Position numbers and translations under genes: made by a program
DNA from: JACVRW01 sp963827065
Lineage (GTDB): Bacteria > Actinomycetota > Thermoleophilia > Solirubrobacterales > Thermoleophilaceae
Assembly: GCA_963827065.1 (NCBI GenBank)
Contig: CAWGZM010000012.1
Span: 248,001-312,000 of the forward strand
Direction of reading: 5' to 3'
Length of the DNA stretch: 64,000 bases
The notes under the pieces: model-generated
Database searches by the model: none
What the model was told of the DNA's origin: nothing
What the model saw: the letters and a program-made list of their open reading frames with translations, nothing else
Shown: positions 43,188 through 50,876 of the stretch, piece after piece
Numbering within the stretch: position 1 is the first letter of the stretch
How the letters are laid out: each line of letters starts with the position of its first letter

Positions 43188-43727
43188 ATGAAGCGTCTCA
43201 CCACCGCGATCGCCGGGCTGTTGCTGACGTTCGCGGTCCTCATCTCCTCAGGGGCGTTCACCGGGTCCGCGGCCACCGCCGACCCCTCTCACGGCGGCGG
43301 CCACACGTACGGCTTCGAGCGGTTCCTGGAGCGATACGAGGCCGCCAACACGGCTTTCGTGAACGGCGACCCGTCGCTGTGGTCGAAGATCACCGCCGAG
43401 AAGGATCCCGCGTCGATCTTCGGCGGGTTCGGCGGGCTGGGAGAGGCGGGCGTCGACGAGGTCACCCAGCGCTATGAGCTCGCGGCCGGCGCGTTCCGCC
43501 CGAGCGGCGCCGACGTGGACTTCGAGTACCTCGTCAAGGACGTGCGGGGCAGGTTGGCCTACACGGTCGCGCTCGAGCGTGCCAACGTCCTGTATGCGGG
43601 GCAGACCGAGCTACAGGAGCAATTCCTGCGCGCCACGATGATCTTCCGCTTGGACAGAGGGGGCTGGAAGATCGTCCACCGGCACGCGGACAGCATGGTC
43701 GATCTGGAGCTTCCGACGCCGCAGTAA
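43188..43727 (+). CDS. Secreted NTF2-like protein
   Basis: 179-aa exported protein. A Sec signal peptide (MKRLTTAIAGLLLTFAVLIS, cleavage after about residue 31 near GSAATA-DP) precedes an NTF2/SnoaL-like fold: FLERYEAANTAFVNGDPSLW at the start and TMIFRLDRGGWKIVHRHADS near the end, as in calcium/calmodulin-dependent kinase II-association-like or DUF4440 proteins. It has a strong AGAAAGGA Shine-Dalgarno and a long leader, unlike most genes here. Its role is unknown. Confidence 0.87.
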   Translation: MKRLTTAIAGLLLTFAVLISSGAFTGSAATADPSHGGGHTYGFERFLERYEAANTAFVNGDPSLWSKITAEKDPASIFGGFGGLGEAGVDEVTQRYELAAGAFRPSGADVDFEYLVKDVRGRLAYTVALERANVLYAGQTELQEQFLRATMIFRLDRGGWKIVHRHADSMVDLELPTPQ

Positions 43728-43748
43728 CGGTCCCTCAAAAGTAGTCCA

Positions 43749-43781
43749 AGGGGCGCGGGCGGACAGACCCGCTCGCGCCCT
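43749..43781 (+). terminator. Hairpin after the NTF2-like gene
   Basis: AGGGGCGCGGGCGG pairs with CCCGCTCGCGCCCT through one bulge and one wobble, 21 bases after the stop codon. There is no U tract. Confidence 0.5.
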
Positions 43782-43808
43782 GAGGTCGCCACCGGAGGCG
43801 GATCAGTC

Positions 43809-43964
43809 TCAGGGGGCGAAGCTCACGACGTCACGACCGCGGGGCAGGGCGATCACCGCCGCAGGGCCAGACGCCAGCGCAGCTGCCTGGCGAAAGCGAT
43901 CCAACGACGGTTGCTGCTCAGACACGAGCACCTCGCGAGCGTGCGCGGCCGACTCGGCGACCAA
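43809..43964 (-). CDS. Possible 51-aa small protein
   Basis: The only ORF seen in the 280-base gap between the secreted proteins. Codon third positions are mostly G or C, and the product (ending GPAAVIALPRGRDVVSFAP) has a natural composition. The start is uncertain: TTG 43964 overlaps a TAAGGT hexamer, while an internal GTG at 43931 would leave a 26-base leader. No family is recognised; it may be a remnant or noise. Confidence 0.3.
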   Translation of the reverse strand: MVAESAAHAREVLVSEQQPSLDRFRQAAALASGPAAVIALPRGRDVVSFAP

Positions 43965-44009
43965 CCTTAAGCGCGGAGCCGTGCGCCCCGCTCGCGAGTG
44001 CCCGGGCGG

Positions 44010-44525
44010 CTAGTGCCTGCGCAGCCTGATCAGACCCTCGTAGCCGAAGGTGAGCGGGTCGGCCGTCGCGTCGCTTGTCGGGAAGTACGCGATGCGGCCG
44101 GTCGCGCCCGCCAGCCGACCGGTGCCGCCGGTGATCGTGATCAGGCCGCCGTACTCGGCGTCACCGCTGAAGTTGTACTCGAGCGTGCCTCTCCGGCCGA
44201 GGACCTTCCCGGTGAAGACGGACCCTCTCGAAAACTGGAGGATCGGACCGTCGTCGGGCATCACGACGCTCGTGTACGGCTCAACCGCCGGGCCTCTCAT
44301 GTCACCCGTGAACGTCACGCGAGCCTCTGCCGTGATGACGGAGATCGCGCCCTGCTGGACAGGCGGCTGCGAGACGTTGTCGGCCGGGTTCAGGACGATC
44401 TCGCCCGAGATGTGGGTGGCCTTCTTGTGGCCCTTGGCCAGAGCGGGCGCGGCCAACACCGCGGATCCGAGAATGGCCAGGACGAGAACGACGAAAAGCG
44501 CAAGCGGGGAACGCCTACGACGCAT
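44010..44525 (-). CDS. Secreted barrel-like protein (DUF3224/allene-oxide-cyclase-like)
   Basis: 171 aa with an N-terminal Sec signal (MRRRRSPLALFVVLVLAILG, cleavage near ALA-KG at about residue 31), then a beta-rich domain. The segment ITITGGTGRLAGATGRIAYF is the repeated Gly motif of DUF3224/dirigent-like barrels. It has a strong GGGAGGGG Shine-Dalgarno and a leader of about 27 bases after TAGCGT (44559-44564). The ligand or role is unknown. Confidence 0.82.
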   Translation of the reverse strand: MRRRRSPLALFVVLVLAILGSAVLAAPALAKGHKKATHISGEIVLNPADNVSQPPVQQGAISVITAEARVTFTGDMRGPAVEPYTSVVMPDDGPILQFSRGSVFTGKVLGRRGTLEYNFSGDAEYGGLITITGGTGRLAGATGRIAYFPTSDATADPLTFGYEGLIRLRRH

Positions 44526-44558
44526 TGGAACCCCTCCCTTGAGGATCTGGAACCCGCG

Positions 44559-44564
44559 ACGCTA
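44559..44564 (-). promoter_or_regulatory. -10 element of the secreted barrel protein gene
   Basis: TAGCGT, followed by a short leader with the GGGAGGGG ribosome-binding site; the contrasting, leadered gene type of this genome. Confidence 0.4.
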
Positions 44565-44665
44565 GGGTCGTCCGCCGTCGGGCGCCAGCGCGGGCCGCGG
44601 CCGCCCTGAGGAAACCACAAGGCCGCGCAACGCGGGACAGGACCCCGCCGGAGGCGGTCAGAGGC

Positions 44666-45178
44666 TCAGGTCGCGGCGTCCTCCTTCGCCGCGGCCTTGA
44701 TCTCGCGCTCGAGCTCTTCGGCGTCGGCGTCGATCTGCTTCTCGATCAGCTTGGTGGCGCGCTCCGTCGCCTTCTCGAGCTGTTCCTCGATCTTCGACTC
44801 GCCGAGCACGATCACCGCGGCGCTGCCGGCGTCGAGCTCCTCGCCGAGCTCCTTGAGGTCCCCACGCGAGATCCCCCGAGTGAGGTGGCCGGTGAGGCCG
44901 CCCGCGCCGGCGCCGACGATCGCGCTGCCGAGGATCGCGGGCGGGAAGATGATTCCCACGAGAGCGCCGACGGCGGCGCCGGTCCAGGCGCCGTGCTGCG
45001 TCGGCTTCTCGGTCTTCGTCACGCGGACCTTGCCGTCCTCCTCCTTGCGGATCACCGCGGAGTCGAAGGTCCCGATCGCCCCCATCGCGTGGAGGTCGAA
45101 GACCGCCTCGTAGTCGGCCTCGGCATCCGCGATCTCGTCGTAGATCGCGGCGTACAGGAATACGGGCCGGTCGCTCAT
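44666..45178 (-). CDS. DUF1269 family membrane-associated protein
   Basis: 170 aa: an N-terminal ferredoxin-like part (FLYAAIYDEIADAEADYEAV), a central Gly-rich hydrophobic region (AWTGAAVGALVGIIFPPAIL and GAGAGGLTGHLTRGIS) typical of DUF1269, and a charged helical C-terminus with coiled-coil character (KIEEQLEKATERATKLIEKQ). Role unknown; such proteins are often stress-related. ATG 45178 follows an AAAGGA Shine-Dalgarno; an in-frame start 45 bases upstream is less likely. Confidence 0.86.
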   Translation of the reverse strand: MSDRPVFLYAAIYDEIADAEADYEAVFDLHAMGAIGTFDSAVIRKEEDGKVRVTKTEKPTQHGAWTGAAVGALVGIIFPPAILGSAIVGAGAGGLTGHLTRGISRGDLKELGEELDAGSAAVIVLGESKIEEQLEKATERATKLIEKQIDADAEELEREIKAAAKEDAAT

Positions 45179-45310
45179 CTCTCGAGTCCTTTCGTGTAGG
45201 GCCAGGCAGCTGTGTTCTATCACCCACTCGGCGACCAGCCCATGGCGCGACGACAGCGTGTCATGGTCGCGCGGTGCCGTCGCCTTCGCGGCAGTCGGCG
45301 GCCGGGCCGC

Positions 45311-46906
45311 TTACCGCCGGCGCCGCCCCAGGCGGCGGCCCCAGTCACGTGCGAACAGGAAGCGAGCGACGCGCAGGAAGAGCTTGCCCTTGAGGGCGGT
45401 ATAGGGGTACCAAAGGAGCTCCGACCTGGGCGCCAGCCGCGTCGCGGTGACCGACTGCGGGCGGCAGTACTTGCGAATCCCGTGTGCACCACCGAGCCGC
45501 GCGCCGACGCCGGACTCCTTCCAGCCAGCCTGAGGAAGCCGGATCGCGGAGACGTTCACGAACATGTCGTTGACGTTGACCGCGCCGACCTGCAGGCGCC
45601 CGGCGATCTGCTCGCCGCGGGCGCGATCGCGAGTCCAGACGCTGGCCGACAACCCGTAGCTCGAGTCGTTCGCGAACCGAATCGCCTCCTCCACGTCTTG
45701 GACCTTCATCACCGGCAGCGTCGGGCCGAAGGTCTCCTGGCGCATGCAGCTCATCGACTGGTCGACGTCCACGAGCACCGTCGGCTCGAAGAACGCCCCC
45801 GGCGCGTCCGCGCGCTTGCCGCCGACGAGTGCGCGTGCGCCGTTCGCCAGCGCCTCGGACACGTGCCGCTCGACGATGGCGAGCTGCGCCTGGCTCGAAA
45901 GCGAGCCGACGTCGGCGTCGAAGCGCTGGCCGGTGGCGCCCTGGCGCAGGCCGCGCACCCGTCCGGCCACGAGCTCGACGAACTCGTCGTAGACGGGCTC
46001 CTCGACGAACACGCGCTCAACCGAGGTGCACGTCTGGCCGCTGTTGAACATGCCGCCCCAGACCGCTGCGTTCGCGGCCCGCTCGAGATCGGCGTCGGCG
46101 AGCACGATCATCGCGTCTTTGCCGCCGAGCTCGAGGCTGTACGGGATCAGCCGCTCGGCGGCGCGCTGCGCGATCTTCCTGCCGGTGCGCGTGGACCCGG
46201 TGAACTGTATGAAGTCGACCTCGTCCACCAGCGCGGAACCGGTCCCTCCGGCGCCGGTCAGGCACTCCAGAACTCCCGGAGCGCCCATATCCTCGCGCCA
46301 GCCGCGCACGATCTCGCCAGTGGCCAGCGGGGTGAGCTCGGACGGCTTGATGGCGACCGCGGCGCCGGCCAACAGCGCGGGCACAGCATCGGCCAGGGCG
46401 AGCAGGACGGGGTTGTTCCAGGGGCAGACGACCCCGACGACCGGGTACGGCCGGTAGGCGATCGTGAGCTTCTTGCTCGCGGTCAGCAGGTTGTGCGGTC
46501 GCGGATGCGAGTCGGCCAGGAACTTCTCGGCGCGCTTTCGGTAGTACTCGAGCAAGTCGATCGCGAACGGAACCTCCAAGGTGGCCTCCTGCCACGGCTT
46601 TCCGGTCTCCCGCTGGAGTAGCTCCGCGAGGCGCTCATCGTTGTCGAACAGCCAGTCACGCAGGCGCCCGACCCATTCGCCCCGGCCGGTCGGTCCGAGC
46701 GCCTCCCATGCCGGCTGGTTGTCCCGCAGTCGCCCGACGGCGGCGCGCACGTCCTCGGCGCCCTGATCGGGCAAGGAGGCGACCACGGAGCCATCCACGG
46801 GCGACCTCACCTCGAGGCCGGGACCACGCTGCGGGCCGTTCCCCGACGGCCGCGCACCGATCGCGTTCGCGCCCGTGGACATCGTCTCGGGGTCGCTCGC
46901 CCCCAT
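45311..46906 (-). CDS. Aldehyde dehydrogenase (succinate-semialdehyde type)
   Basis: 531-aa NAD(P)-dependent dehydrogenase. It has VVCPWNNPVLLALADAVPAL, FTGSTRTGRKIAQ, the general-base Glu in YSLELGGKDAM and catalytic Cys in FNSGQTCTSVERVFV. The 50-residue C-terminal extension (LLWYPYTALKGKLFLRVARF) is shared with actinobacterial succinate-semialdehyde dehydrogenases. Start ATG 46906 follows a GATCAT hexamer by 10 bases; an ATG 24 bases further in and an upstream GTG/ATG at 46945 are alternatives. Only 35% or so resemblance by eye to the dehydrogenase at the window start, so not a recent duplicate. Confidence 0.9.
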   Translation of the reverse strand: MGASDPETMSTGANAIGARPSGNGPQRGPGLEVRSPVDGSVVASLPDQGAEDVRAAVGRLRDNQPAWEALGPTGRGEWVGRLRDWLFDNDERLAELLQRETGKPWQEATLEVPFAIDLLEYYRKRAEKFLADSHPRPHNLLTASKKLTIAYRPYPVVGVVCPWNNPVLLALADAVPALLAGAAVAIKPSELTPLATGEIVRGWREDMGAPGVLECLTGAGGTGSALVDEVDFIQFTGSTRTGRKIAQRAAERLIPYSLELGGKDAMIVLADADLERAANAAVWGGMFNSGQTCTSVERVFVEEPVYDEFVELVAGRVRGLRQGATGQRFDADVGSLSSQAQLAIVERHVSEALANGARALVGGKRADAPGAFFEPTVLVDVDQSMSCMRQETFGPTLPVMKVQDVEEAIRFANDSSYGLSASVWTRDRARGEQIAGRLQVGAVNVNDMFVNVSAIRLPQAGWKESGVGARLGGAHGIRKYCRPQSVTATRLAPRSELLWYPYTALKGKLFLRVARFLFARDWGRRLGRRRR

Positions 46907-47013
46907 CAGTCGTTCGATGATCTCACCGCCCGATCGGCAATGCAATCGACACCAGGCGGACGAACGATCGAACGGGCGCGGACTCGATCAGAGCGGGCGT
47001 CCGGTCGTCGCCG

Positions 47014-47593
47014 CTAGCGGAGGATCCGCCCGCTGATCGCCACTGCGCGGACCGCAGGCGCACCCTCGACCACACGAACCGGCAGCCGCGCTCCGCCCAG
47101 CCAAGCATCGAGCCGGTCAGGATCGCCGGCCACCTCGATCCACTCGATACCGCCGGCACCGCCTGAGGCGCCGGGATCCTCGATTCCGGGGTCGCGCGCA
47201 ACGAAGAACGGCAGGAACGGAGTCGCCATCGCCTCCAAGACACCGGTAAGTCGGGCGCTAAGCCCCTGGCGCACGATCGTGCGTCACCGGCGTGCCGAGC
47301 CGCTCGGCCACGGGCACGACATCGTCAACGGCGAGCGCCCAGCCCATCAGCCCCTCGCCGGTCCGCGCAATGCTCGCGGCCAGCGCCCGCCCGAGCTGCG
47401 ACCGCGCCGCCTCCTCGGCATCGGCCACCGCCAGGATCTCCAAATAGCCGCCGCCGAGCGGAACGATCCGGTTGTGGGTGCCGAGCCCCTCGTGCCGCCC
47501 ACCTCCGGAGGCGCGGAGCCCATGCTCGGCCTCCAGCCGGGCCGCAGCGGCATCCAGATCGGCCGAAGCGACGATTACGTGATCGATCCGCAC
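47014..47593 (-). pseudogene. Glyoxalase-like (VOC) protein, broken by a +1 frameshift
   Basis: Two overlapping frames together make one protein of the Glyoxalase_3-like type. Frame A (GTG 47593 to TAG 47258) encodes MRIDHVIVASADLDAAAARL to LGTPVTHDRAPGA. Frame B (to TAG 47014) continues SARLTGVLEAMATPFLPFF, GGIEWIEVAGDPDRLDAWLG and VRAVAISG. Skipping one G of the GGGG run near 47262-47266 joins them smoothly (THDRAPGLSARLTG). This may be a sequencing error, a real disabling insertion or, less likely, programmed shifting. The start follows TAGGAT (47604-47609) by 10 bases. Confidence 0.78.
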
Positions 47594-47666
47594 CCCGGCG
47601 CGAATCCTACGCGCGGTCCGAGCGCCGGAGACCGCCGCTGTCACGCGATCGAAGCCCACGTGTGAC

Positions 47667-47759
47667 CCTGTCCGCCCCGCGCGCGGGTGGCCGAGGGAAG
47701 GCAAACTTTCGTGCCCCGAGCGCAGCGAAGGGGTGCGAAAGGAAACTTCCCCGGACAGG
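47667..47759. repeat. 93-nt branched inverted-repeat element (terminator or structured RNA)
   Basis: Nested complementary blocks predict a three-way folded RNA: outer stem CCTGTCCG (47667-47674) with CGGACAGG (47752-47759); a small CCCGCGCGCGGG hairpin (47676-47687); then GGGAAG (47695-47700) with CTTCCC (47746-47751), continued by a 12-bp stem CTTTCGTGCCCC (47706-47717) with GGGGTGCGAAAG (47730-47741) containing two wobbles and a 12-base loop. It lies 25 bases after the RNase G/E stop. Termination is the simplest role, but it is far more elaborate than usual. Confidence 0.7.
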
Positions 47760-47783
47760 ACCCGCGCCCTGGCCGCGACGGGC

Positions 47784-49682
47784 CTAGCTGGTGGACTCCG
47801 CCTTCTTGCGCCGCCCACGGCCCCCGCGCCGCCCGCGCCGGCGCCGGCGGCCGTTCGAGGACTCCGAGCCACCGTCGGCCGAGGCCACTCCCTCGGGCGG
47901 GTTCACGAGCGAGGCCTGCGCCGCCTGGCGTCCCACCTTCTCGATTCGCACCAGCGTCTTCTCACCCACGAGCGGGGCTGCCCCGAACACCGACACGATG
48001 TAGCCGTCGAGCTTCGCGACGGCGTCGTCGTCGTTGTACATGTGCGGCTCCTCGATGTGGACGAGCACCTCCTCGCCCTCGCGGAACGGCAGCGCGCGCT
48101 GCTCGACGTCGTCGCGGGTGCCCTCCAGCACCACCTCGAAGTGGTCGATCGGCAGCGCCTCCGTGCCCTCGAAGTGGAAGTGGCGGCCGGTCTCCTGCTC
48201 GATCTCGTGGATCGGCCCCTCGACGCCGTGGCCTCCCACGAGTATCGACGCGACCTTCGGATTCACGCGGATCAGGAATGACGGCGAGTCGGGCCGCTCG
48301 GCAACCAGGTCCCGCAACCAGCGGTCCACCTCGATCGCGACCGTCTCCTCGGACAGCACGACGCCCTCGCCCTCGCAGGTCGGGCACGTCTTCGTGAGGA
48401 TCTCGCGCACGCCGTCCGTCACGTTCTGGCGCGTCATCTCGACGAGCCCGAGCGGTGAGATCTCGACCACGTAGGTCTTCGTGCGGTCCTCGTCGAGCGC
48501 CTTGCGCAGCGTCTTCAGCACCGTGTCGCGGTTACGCGCGCGCGACATGTCGATGAAGTCGATGACGATGATTCCGCCGATGTCGCGCAGCCGCAGCTGG
48601 CGCACGACCTCCTCGGCGGCCTCGAGGTTCGTCCTCGTGATCGTGTCCTCGAGCTTGGCGCCCTTGCCCCGGCCTGTGAACGAGCCCGAGTTGACGTCGA
48701 TTACCGTCATCGCCTCGGCGTAGTCGATCATCAGGTAGCCGCCGCTCGGGAGGTCGACGCGGCGCTTCAGCACCGACTGGATCGCCTCCTCGACGCTGTA
48801 GCGCTCGAACAGCGGCTCGGCCTGGTCGTCGTAGTACTCGAGCCGCTCGAGCAGCTCGGGTGCCGTCCGGTTGAAGAACGACTCGAGCCGGTGGTGCTGC
48901 TTCTTGTCGTCGACGATCGCCTTCTCGAACTCGCCCGAGAAGATGTCGCGCGCGACGCGGACCGACAGGTCCGCCTCCTGGAAGGCCATCTCCGGCGCGG
49001 CGGTCTCCTCAGCGCGCTTCTGCAGCACCTCGTGGAGCTTGTGGAGGTACTTGATCTCGCGCTCGAAGTCCTCGCGGGTCGCGCCCTGCGCTGCCGTCCG
49101 CACGATCACCCCGCCGTCGCCCAGGTCCGCCTTGGCGGCGGCGCGGCGCAGGCGGTCACGCTCCTTGTCCTCGAGCCGGCGGGAGACGCCGACGCCCTCG
49201 CCCTGCGGCACGTACACGAGGTAGCGCCCCGCGATCGACAGCTGCATGGATAGGCGCGGGCCCTTCGTCTTCAGCGGATCCTTGATCGCCTGGACGAGGA
49301 TCTCCTGACCGGGCTTGAGGAGGTCGGTGATGCGCTTGCCCTTCTGGCCGCGACCACCACGGCCACGGCGCGCGACCTCCACACCCGGGAAGACGATGTC
49401 ATCCGCGTGCAGGAAGCCGTTCTTGTCGAGGCCGATGTCCACGAAGGCGGCCTCGAGGCCGGGCAGGACGTTGTCGACCTTGCCCTTGTAAACGTTTCCG
49501 ACGATCGACCGGTTGCCCTTTCGCTCGATGTAGAGCTCGGCTACCCGCCAGTCGTCCTGCCTCTGATTTTGGTTCTGCCTACCGCGACCCCTCTTCGTGG
49601 CGCCCTCCGGGCTGCCCTCCGATTCGAGGATCGCGACTCTTGTTTCGCCACGGTCCACCGTGACGAGCAACTGCTTTCTCAA
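47784..49682 (-). CDS. rng: Ribonuclease G/E
   Basis: Endoribonuclease that processes rRNA and starts mRNA decay. The 632-aa protein has an N-terminal S1 domain interrupted by a Gln-rich insert (LYIERKGNRSIVGNVYKGKV through AAFVDIGLDKNGFLHADD), the RNase H-like and DNase I-like catalytic core with metal Asp residues (MTVIDVNSGSFTG and GGIIVIDFIDM), the zinc link CPTCEGEG and a basic C-terminal tail (GRRRRRGRRGGRGRRKK). The start is TTG 49682, after a GAAGGG Shine-Dalgarno. It follows rodA by 21 bases, placing it at the end of the cell-shape operon. Confidence 0.95.
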   Translation of the reverse strand: MRKQLLVTVDRGETRVAILESEGSPEGATKRGRGRQNQNQRQDDWRVAELYIERKGNRSIVGNVYKGKVDNVLPGLEAAFVDIGLDKNGFLHADDIVFPGVEVARRGRGGRGQKGKRITDLLKPGQEILVQAIKDPLKTKGPRLSMQLSIAGRYLVYVPQGEGVGVSRRLEDKERDRLRRAAAKADLGDGGVIVRTAAQGATREDFEREIKYLHKLHEVLQKRAEETAAPEMAFQEADLSVRVARDIFSGEFEKAIVDDKKQHHRLESFFNRTAPELLERLEYYDDQAEPLFERYSVEEAIQSVLKRRVDLPSGGYLMIDYAEAMTVIDVNSGSFTGRGKGAKLEDTITRTNLEAAEEVVRQLRLRDIGGIIVIDFIDMSRARNRDTVLKTLRKALDEDRTKTYVVEISPLGLVEMTRQNVTDGVREILTKTCPTCEGEGVVLSEETVAIEVDRWLRDLVAERPDSPSFLIRVNPKVASILVGGHGVEGPIHEIEQETGRHFHFEGTEALPIDHFEVVLEGTRDDVEQRALPFREGEEVLVHIEEPHMYNDDDAVAKLDGYIVSVFGAAPLVGEKTLVRIEKVGRQAAQASLVNPPEGVASADGGSESSNGRRRRRGRRGGRGRRKKAESTS

Positions 49683-49703
49683 GGAAATTTCCCTTCAATT
49701 TCG

Positions 49704-50876
49704 TCATAGGGCCTTTCCGGCAGCCGTGTCGCGCGCTTGCGCGTGTATCGACTGCAAGATCCCTATGGCCATCAATGTCGTCAGCACCGACGAGCCGCCA
49801 TAACTCATGAGCGGCAGGGGGATGCCGGTGATCGGCATGATCCCAATGGTCATGCCGACGTTGACGAAGACTTGGAACATAAGCATGGCAGTTATTCCGC
49901 CTGCCACCAACGCCCCGTAGAAGTTCTTCGCCATCGTCAGTGTTTTCAGCCCGCGCCAGATCAACAGCGCGAACAGGGACAGCACGAGTGCCGCCCCCAC
50001 GAAGCCGAACTCCTCGCCCACCACGCTGAACACGAAGTCGGTGTGGTGCTCGGGCAGGAAATCGAGCCGTGTCTGCGTCGCGTCGTCGCCCTGACCGGTC
50101 TTCCCCCCGGAGCCGATCGCCGTCAGCGACTGGTTGATCTGGTAGCCCTCCTCGCGGGGATCCGAGGTCGGGCTGAGGAAGGCCGTGAGGCGGTCCATCT
50201 GATACGGCTTGAGCAGCTGGACTCCGGCCATGGGCGCCGCCACGACCACCACCGCGATCGCCACGGCCGCCAGGCCCGCAAGGCCCGCGAAGTGGGTCCA
50301 CGGGGTGCCCGCGACGAACAGCACCGCAACGAGAATCGCCAGGTAGACGAGCCCCGAGCCGAGGTCCGGCTGGGCGACCACCAGCATTGCCGGGAAGAGC
50401 GCGAGCAGCACGATCCGGCTGGTGGTCTCACGATCGGTCAGGCGCCGCATGCGGTCGACCATGAAGGCCGACAGCGTCACGGCGAGCAGCAGCTTGCCGA
50501 GCTCCGACGCCTGGAAGTTGAAGAAGCCGAACTCGATCGCCCGCCGCGAGCCGCGCGCAGAGAAGCCGAGCGCGTAGACGGCCAGGATCGCGACGATCAT
50601 GAACGCGTAGATCCCGATCTTCCATTCGCGCAGGCGCGAGTAGTCGAACCGGGAGAGCAGGAACATGAAGACGAGCCCGACACCTGCGTAGAGCGCCTGG
50701 CGGTAGGCGTAGTAGTTGGGGTCGCCCGGGATGTCGTCCTGGCTCGCCGTGCCGACCGTGTAGATGCTCGCCGCGATCAGGCCGAGCGTCGCGAGCAGCA
50801 TCAGCGGATCGATGCGCAGGACGCGGATGCCCGCGTCGCGGAAGTCCCGGACCGGTGAGGAGGCGGACGCGTTCAT
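49704..50876 (-). CDS. rodA: Rod-shape peptidoglycan polymerase RodA
   Basis: SEDS-family glycosyltransferase that polymerises lipid II during elongation with PBP2. The 390-aa protein has ten predicted helices and the SEDS marks LGFSARGSRRAIEFGFFNFQ, LVVAQPDLGSGLVYLAILVAV (catalytic Asp in the loop) and GIMPITGIPLPLMSYGGSS. ATG 50876 overlaps the mrdA stop as TGATG. Confidence 0.96.
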   Translation of the reverse strand: MNASASSPVRDFRDAGIRVLRIDPLMLLATLGLIAASIYTVGTASQDDIPGDPNYYAYRQALYAGVGLVFMFLLSRFDYSRLREWKIGIYAFMIVAILAVYALGFSARGSRRAIEFGFFNFQASELGKLLLAVTLSAFMVDRMRRLTDRETTSRIVLLALFPAMLVVAQPDLGSGLVYLAILVAVLFVAGTPWTHFAGLAGLAAVAIAVVVVAAPMAGVQLLKPYQMDRLTAFLSPTSDPREEGYQINQSLTAIGSGGKTGQGDDATQTRLDFLPEHHTDFVFSVVGEEFGFVGAALVLSLFALLIWRGLKTLTMAKNFYGALVAGGITAMLMFQVFVNVGMTIGIMPITGIPLPLMSYGGSSVLTTLMAIGILQSIHAQARDTAAGKAL

